Assembly: GCA_015075225.1 (NCBI GenBank) | Contig: JABTUQ010000001.1 | Span: 1-64,000, forward strand | Reading direction: 5' to 3' | DNA from: Burkholderiales bacterium | GTDB taxonomy: Bacteria > Pseudomonadota > Gammaproteobacteria > Burkholderiales > Nitrosomonadaceae | DNA length: 64,000 nucleotides | Part shown: positions 59,024-64,000 of the stretch, piece after piece | How the letters are laid out: every line of letters begins with the position of its first letter | How positions within the stretch are numbered: the first letter of the stretch is position 1 | Translations under genes and position numbers: made by a program | The notes under the pieces: model-generated | What the model was told of the DNA's origin: nothing | The model's database searches: none | What the model saw: the letters and a program-made list of their open reading frames with translations, nothing else

Positions 59024-59282
59024 TTTTCCCTCTGGTCGCCACTTTGCATTGCTCGCGCTCCCACCCGCTCGAAATTGAATTACACAGAGAGACATTGCCA
59101 GTTATCACCGCATGGCATCGCTGACGTAAGTCGAAATTTTCGATGGCCACACACTGGCCGCGATTATTAGTTTGCAACGCCCGACAATAGGCACGTTGAC
59201 CTGCATCCTCTATCGTTTGGCACGTTGTCGCCTCGGCGATAGTAAAACACAGTAATCCAATCAACATAAAAACAATTTTCAT
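59013..59282 (-). CDS. small secreted cysteine-rich protein
   Basis: An 89-residue protein with signal peptide MKIVFMLIGLLCFTIAEA and a mature part with six cysteines (CQTI, YCRAL, QCVAI, RCHAV, LCNSI, QCKVA), all roughly 10-12 residues apart, a pattern that suggests disulfides or a repeated helical hairpin. GAGAGGG lies upstream of the ATG. Its end overlaps the zinc-ribbon gene, so the pair is coupled. No homologue recognised. Confidence 0.65.
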   Translation of the reverse strand: MKIVFMLIGLLCFTIAEATTCQTIEDAGQRAYCRALQTNNRGQCVAIENFDLRQRCHAVITGNVSLCNSISSGWEREQCKVATRGKNDR

Positions 59283-59301
59283 TGAACCCTCTCGTGCTGA
59301 T

Positions 59302-61054
59302 CTAGTAATCCGCAGCATCAAACGCAAAGGCATGCCTTTCACTTCCTTCGCATACTGATTCGGTTGGCGACATCTCAAGGGCCCAATGCTTCTTGAGCAC
59401 ACCGACGAGGCGCTCCTGCCGATCAATCAGTATCTCCGGTGTCCATTCGTTCTCTGATCTGGCTTCCTGCGTCAGGATGAAGGGTGACGCTGTGCCCTTG
59501 CCCTTGAAGTACACGCTCTTTTTCTTGGCGAAGTCGTAGTTGCTGGCGGAAGAGTTCTTGTTCCGGTCGAGCGGAACCAAGTTGGCCAAGCGGTGTGTCC
59601 ACGCTTCCCGTTCGTTCTCATCGGGGAACCACTGGAGCCAGTCCGAGCCATCTGGCGGTGTTTGCGGCAGGACGTGCTCCAACGACACGGCATTCTGCAG
59701 TTGCACTCCGGGCGCGCGCACCAAGGACTCAAGGCGCAAGACCAGCGCCATCCTTGCCTTGGGCAAATCTTCGTAAACGTCTCCATTGAGTGCCGCGACG
59801 AACTTGCGCTTTTGCGCGTCTGTCAGGGCGAGCGTGGTGAGCGCGGCCAGATCCCCCTTGAAGGTCTCCGGCTCGATTTCCTTGGTGAGCGCAGCGTAGG
59901 TTTCGATGCGCTCGTTGATGCCTGCGGTGACCAGCAGGGAAATAGGTAAGGCGTTCAGTGACTGGAAAAACTCCGCGAGCAGTTTGGGTTGTTGCCGAGC
60001 GCGGAAGTAGACCAGTGCCGGGGGCACAGTCTGCCAAGTCCACGCGATTGAGCCAAGATCGGTGCTCGTTGATAGTCTCGGCGTGTCGGTAGCTTTGAAG
60101 TCGGCATCGCGCACGAAATCCCATGCTTCCGGCATGGGATTTGATGACGCTTGTCGACGGGGTCGATAGGGGTCTTGTACTCGTGACGCTCCTGGAATTC
60201 CTTGACCGGGATGTACTTCTGCTTCTTCGTGGCGTGATGCTGCGGATGTGGCCAAACAGGTCACCGAAGGCATCACGGCCAGCAGCTTTCGATCCGACTC
60301 CACTCTTTGGCGTAGGCACGGCTCTTGACCTCGCCTGCCGTGGTGCGGATCAGGCCCAGCACCTGCGCCTTGAAGTGATGTCGATAGGCGCGAGGTCGAG
60401 CCCCCGGTTGTTGAGCACGGAGAAGATGCGGTATGCGGCTTCAAGATCGGGCGTGGAGATGACAACCAGCGAGCAGTCGTTGGCGAGGAACTTCCACAGG
60501 GCGTTCAAATCGGCAGGCGACAGGGCTTTGGCCTTTTTAAGCAACAGTGTGGCGTTTTCGCGGTAACGCAGGCGGCTGTCTTTCAGCTTGTCCGTGCTGG
60601 AAACCAGACGCTCCAACCCGCCTTGTTCCTGGACATAGGTACGGAAAAAATCGGCATCCTCTTCGCGAGCCTTCAGCCGATACTCGTTGCTCTCGCCCCA
60701 CTCAGGATTTCCCTCCTTGTATAGGTATTTAGTGAGAAAAGAGGCCGAGTTCGGCATTAGCACGCGCAAAACTGCAAGTAGTATCGTGAGCGTGGACAGG
60801 CGTTGCTGGCCATCAACCACAAACGACTTTGGATCTCGATCTGCCTTGATCAGAACGATGCTGCCGAGGAAATATTGACTGCTGGCTCCGGAGACTCGCG
60901 CGTCCTGCATCGCCGAGATCAGATCGTCGAACAACTCACCCGCCTGCTCAGTCGTCCAGGCGTAGGGACGTTGATAGTCCGGAATCTCGAACTGGTAGCT
61001 GCCCTCGAAAATCTCGCGGATCAGCTTGTCGTGGGCTTCAAGTGTCTTGGCCAT
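59302..61054 (-). pseudogene. DUF262/DUF1524 protein (GmrSD-like, putative defence), frameshifted
   Basis: From the ATG at 61054 the first 225 codons are a good DUF262 domain: FEIPDYQRPYAWTTEQ near residue 25 and SFVVDGQQRLSTLTILLAVL near 80, the nucleotide-related motif. The frame then breaks after LDLAPIDI near 60385 and shifts again near 60300 and 60240. It continues as the C-terminal part to 59302, which has the DUF1524 nuclease-like pattern VSLEHVLPQTPPDGSDW and HRLANLVPLDRNKNSSASNY. Intact relatives (GmrSD, BrxU) cut modified phage DNA. Local base composition appears more GC-rich than that of the flanking genes. An IS1595-type remnant lies 17 bp upstream of the start. Confidence 0.82.
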
Positions 61055-61071
61055 TGCGTTTGTTCTTCTGT

Positions 61072-62082
61072 GGCTATGTTATAATTGTTGAACTGCCTTG
61101 TTTCCCAAGAGATGCGAAACAAAGCGTTGGCGTATTTTGGCCGAGACGGTCAATCATTCTGTGCCAACCGAGATAATTCCCAAGATAGCGTGTTGCCACT
61201 CATGGCAAAATTTCTTCATCCACTGTTTGGATCGACTGTCATAGCATTGACATTCGATGTAGATGTTGTCTATCACGCTGACCTGCAGCGATGTTAGGCC
61301 AGGCGATGAACGTGTTTGCCTGCCGGGTAATTTGTTTTGCGTGGGTAACCCATCAATGCACAGGATGACATCCTTATTTAACAGAGGGATAAGCGCTGGT
61401 TCAATTTGCTGGTGCTGGTTGCCCTGCGGTATCAGCTGGCGGTTCACCGCGCTGACGATCCCGTACCACTAATGCAGGCACCTGTTCTTTGGATGTCCCT
61501 TTCTTGACGGCTTTGCCACCTCGCTTGCGTGCAGACCTGGGTAACCGACGCGCTAAGGATTCAGAAAATAGGTTTCATCGGCTTCGACAATACCATTCAT
61601 TTTGCCAGGTTGAGAGCTGCAGGGGTTTAGAAAACGATAACCGCCAAAGCTTGTATTATTGGCTATCCACAGCTTATCTGCTGATGGCGGCGGATAGTAA
61701 TCCTGAATCAGGGTTTGCTCATACTCAAACCATTTATCTTGTGGCGTAACCGTGCCAGTGGCGTGCCTGTGAGCGCATTGAACGTGCGCATTGGCATTGG
61801 CGGCAACGATAACGTTGCGGTGACGACATTTCCCCAGCGTATAGCTCGGTAGTTGCAATCGGGACAAACAAGTTTGTCAGGCCTGATGGCCTCGATCAGG
61901 CGATGGCTTCATCAGTATCCTCTTTTCCTGCAGCCTTTTCGCAGTTGCTCACCGTTGATGACGGCTCATGCGTTCTAGTGAACTCATCCAATCTTTGAAT
62001 TCGTTGATCTCATTGTGGACTCCTCATTCTATAGCTCAATGCACGTTCGACAACTCATTCAATAATTAATTGTTACATAGCC
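61072..62082 (-). mobile_element. decayed IS1595-family (ISXO2-like) insertion sequence
   Basis: About 1011 bp with imperfect terminal repeats: GGCTATGTTATAATT at 61072-61086 and, as reverse complement of the right end, GGCTATGTAACAATT (13 of 15 identical). The minus-strand transposase is broken by several stops but recognisable: a CPDCNYRAIRWG zinc-ribbon piece, the IS1595 signature GIVEADETYFL at about 61560-61600, ARKRGGK-like text, and a late YDSRSKQWMKKF. No target duplication is seen. It stands just upstream of the DUF262 gene. Confidence 0.75.
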
Positions 62083-62378
62083 TTTCCTATCGTTTCTTGG
62101 GGCTGCTCGGGGCTTGATAGCCCGGAGCCAGCTTGGCGTTCTCAACGCCACACAGCATCAGCGGGTCGCTGAGCCACGGGCGGTACTGTTCTTCCTTGAG
62201 GCGGTGGTTGCTTGAGCAGTCTACGCTCCGGCGGAGTAACGTTTGACCAGTTACAGCCGCACGAGCATGCATTTATGTCAATCACCCTCAACTTTTTCCA
62301 AACAAACTTTTATTCAATCAAAGTTAACCTTGATGGCCTTTCCGGTAAGCAGCAAATAAAGCCATATTTCTGCAACAG
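62083..62378. other. accessory-island debris, unassigned
   Basis: No intact gene. A 61-codon minus-strand frame (62087-62272) ending GVENAKLAPGYQAPSSPKKR looks protein-like, with biased composition, but no ribosome-binding site or family is recognised; it may be the tail of a truncated gene. Confidence 0.35.
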
Positions 62379-62379
62379 C

Positions 62380-62515
62380 TCTGCGGGTTGCCGCCTCTAT
62401 GGCAGTAACCTGTATTACAAATAACTTTGCATCGTAACGATCTGTCAGTTCTGCTGCCCATTAAACAGTCCGATCGGCGATCTCGGAACGATCGGTGTCT
62501 GCCATCACACGCCGT
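62380..62515 (-). pseudogene. fragment resembling a universal stress protein (UspA) N-terminus
   Basis: The minus strand reads VMADTDRSEIADRTV, a TAA stop, then WAAELTDRYDAKLFVIQV in the same frame. Read through, this matches the start of UspA-type domains (an ATDxSE motif followed by an AAELA-like helix and an LxVxxV strand). Nothing of the C-terminal ATP-binding half is seen, so it is a decayed fragment. Confidence 0.4.
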
Positions 62516-62675
62516 ATGGCATTACTTTCCAGAGAATTTTTCACAGATGTAATAACCACAAATAAGAGCGATACCGTTATTGCAGAACGAGCTATTGTGG
62601 TTGTGTAAAGGCCATTAGATCAAAGGCTTCTGCAAAACCATCTTCGTTACCATTCTGCGCTGGCAGCCGGCACGT

Positions 62676-62756
62676 AAATGCTCATTTATTACGTATAAAC
62701 TCCACTTTTGCCGGTTTTGCCTTGAACTGACTACTCGCTGATATTTTCAGAGCTCC
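62676..62756 (+). repeat. MITE-like repeat, copy E, truncated
   Basis: The right 81 bp of the family: AAATGCTCATTTATTACGTA, TTGCCTTGAACTGACT, ending GATATTTTCAGAGCTCC. The left terminal repeat is missing and several bases are deleted. It supplies the stop codon and last 24 codons of the chain-length protein on the minus strand. Confidence 0.82.
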
Positions 62757-64000
62757 TGAACAATAAAGTTTCGGCCTTATATTCCGGTCGTTTTCGGTCT
62801 TATGAAATATCCGGGTAACCGGGTAGAACAGGTTAACCATTTCGAGCGGTTGTTTGGCTCCCGGTGGGGCGTAAATACCGTAATCCGACAATATAGACGG
62901 TGAAATATACCCAACGACGGGTTCAAGATCAGACAGCCGTATGCCTTGTCTCACCAAATAGAGGATATAGGTCTGGCGCAATAATTCGGCTGTAATCCGA
63001 TCCGGTGCGGGCAAGCCGGCATCTATTTGCAGGCAGGTCAGCAAGGCTGCCAGATCGCCCTCATTCATGCGATTTCCGGCAGGGTCAGTCAGACAATAGC
63101 CGTGCGTGCCATAAATCACGGTCAGGGCAGGGTGGAGCGGAATGGTTCTGGCAGATACATTCCTGATAGTGAACGCATGATTTTTGAGATCAACATCAGC
63201 ATCCTGCAAATTGGCAATTTCACTCAATGTCAAACCACTGAGTAACAGAATCAACAGTTGTTTTTCCTTGATGTTGGCTGCCTGAAACAGGCTGGCAACT
63301 TGTTGCGGACTGAGTTCATCAATGCTGGCGTGCTCAATGGCCCGCGCAGTTTCCTGTGGAAGATTGACCGGCGTGGCAGGCAAAATGTTAATGGTGCTGT
63401 GGGGCTGGTTATCCTGATTATGCAAATGAATGCCGGACAAATGGATCGCCAGTTTTTCCTGTTCCTTATTCATCAAAAATTCATAGATCCAGATTGCTGC
63501 CAGACCAAGCAACAAGGAGGCCAGAGCAGCAATCATGGCGTTCCACGGATAATCAGGTTTGATTGGGTGAGCGGGCAGGAAGGCGCGTTCAATGACATCA
63601 ACGTAGGGATACTTTCCGGTATGTTGCGCCTCAACTTGAGCCAATCTTGCCTGTGTTTCGCGGTAGAGCAGTTCCAGCTCTTCCAGATCGGATTTCAGTG
63701 CTTCATGTTCAGTAAAACGGGTAGTGAATTCTGTTGCCTTTTTTCTATGCTGGTCGAGCTGTTCCTGTATCGAGCGGGTGGCTTGCCGGGCGGCGGCATA
63801 TTCCTGTTCTGCTTCACTGACAACAATCGCCTGGCCTTTCTGACGGAAATGCTGGATTTCATCATCCAGAGCATGTAATTTTTCCGGGATTACCTTGAGA
63901 TCGGGAGATAGAGCCATGTATTCACGTGTATATTGCCGATCCAGTTCTTCCAGCTGCTCGCGTAGTTCCTGAGCCCGTTTTTCAAGAACACTCAGGGTGC
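62682..64000 (-). CDS. Wzz/GumC-type polysaccharide chain-length protein with a recombinase-like C-terminal domain (5' end beyond window)
   Basis: The frame is open to the window edge, so the N-terminus and first membrane helix are missing. Counting from the first visible Met (63917): a coiled-coil region to about residue 95; the proline-rich PIKPDYP segment (119-123) and a second membrane helix (about 127-147), as in PCP/GumC proteins that set exopolysaccharide length; a linker; then residues 202-350 look like a tyrosine recombinase: LSPQQVASLFQA, LLILLLSGLTLSEIANLQ, RTIPLHPAL, ITAELLRQTYILYLVRQGI and VVGYISPSILSDYGIY. The first catalytic Arg is Thr230, the HxxR His is Glu311 and the GH His is Tyr337, so it should be inactive. 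Residues 388-411 come from MITE copy E. Confidence 0.8.
   Translation of the reverse strand, partial: TLSVLEKRAQELREQLEELDRQYTREYMALSPDLKVIPEKLHALDDEIQHFRQKGQAIVVSEAEQEYAAARQATRSIQEQLDQHRKKATEFTTRFTEHEALKSDLEELELLYRETQARLAQVEAQHTGKYPYVDVIERAFLPAHPIKPDYPWNAMIAALASLLLGLAAIWIYEFLMNKEQEKLAIHLSGIHLHNQDNQPHSTINILPATPVNLPQETARAIEHASIDELSPQQVASLFQAANIKEKQLLILLLSGLTLSEIANLQDADVDLKNHAFTIRNVSARTIPLHPALTVIYGTHGYCLTDPAGNRMNEGDLAALLTCLQIDAGLPAPDRITAELLRQTYILYLVRQGIRLSDLEPVVGYISPSILSDYGIYAPPGAKQPLEMVNLFYPVTRIFHKTENDRNIRPKLYCSGALKISASSQFKAKPAKVEFIRNK

Overview
The window looks like a chromosomal segment of a betaproteobacterium, most probably a Nitrosomonas-type ammonia oxidiser. This is inferred from the his-hinT-tat gene order, a cobalamin riboswitch on btuB-cobO, the metK / SAH riboswitch / ahcY / metF block, a PEP-CTERM protein with an RpoN-type promoter, a CIRCE element in front of rpoH, and many cytochromes and decayed insertion sequences. 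No amo or hao gene is present, so the genus is not proven. Coordinates and sequence comparisons below were read by eye; no database was searched.

Layout. 0.4-3.8 kb: a minus-strand B12 operon (btuB, an unknown membrane protein, cobO) behind a promoter and a cobalamin riboswitch. 3.9-11.1 kb: a long minus-strand run hisC-hisB-hisH-hisA-hisF-hisI-hisE-hinT-tatA-tatB-tatC, with a small membrane protein upstream of hisC. 11.4-20.7 kb: ispH, a decayed IS5-family element followed by a 138-bp MITE-like repeat, thiO, a frameshifted aroQ, accB-accC-prmA with a DUF3426 protein, then amiC and tsaE. 20.7-25.6 kb: a broken short-chain dehydrogenase, a second MITE, then the activated-methyl cycle genes metK, ahcY (SAH riboswitch) and metF. 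26.1-32.8 kb: a TauE/SafE permease, an RfaH-like factor, TPM and LemA proteins, BolA, a PEP-CTERM protein, rimO and a PepSY protein. 32.8-34.3 kb: a dead IS1182-family element. 34.5-42.6 kb: a short leader ORF plus ornithine decarboxylase, the glutathione-dependent formaldehyde pathway (fghA, adhC), an ftsH-like protease, a DUF3293 gene and a pair of c-type cytochromes. 42.9-46.6 kb: an IS5 remnant, folA-thyA, an M17 aminopeptidase and a DUF4389 protein. 46.8-52.2 kb: an outer-membrane porin followed by a complete sulfate ABC transporter. 52.4-58.5 kb: an Old Yellow Enzyme, rpoH with CIRCE, a glutamine amidotransferase and a DUF2868/DUF3482 membrane-GTPase pair. 58.5-62.8 kb: an accessory island bracketed by two MITE copies. 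62.7-64.0 kb: the C-terminal part of a Wzz/GumC-type polysaccharide chain-length protein that runs off the window.

The most unusual points are these. (1) The Wzz/GumC-like protein appears to carry a C-terminal, catalytically degenerate tyrosine-recombinase-like domain, and its last 24 codons come from a MITE copy. (2) A MITE family of about 138-140 bp has at least five copies here. It shares its terminal inverted repeat with an IS5-group transposase remnant, uses YTAR-like target sites, and repeatedly sits exactly on gene stop codons. (3) A 21-residue leader ORF with a strong ribosome-binding site precedes ornithine decarboxylase. (4) A near-consensus sigma-54 promoter precedes the PEP-CTERM gene. 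(5) Several genes (aroQ, DUF3293, a DUF262 defence-type gene, an SDR) carry apparent frameshifts.
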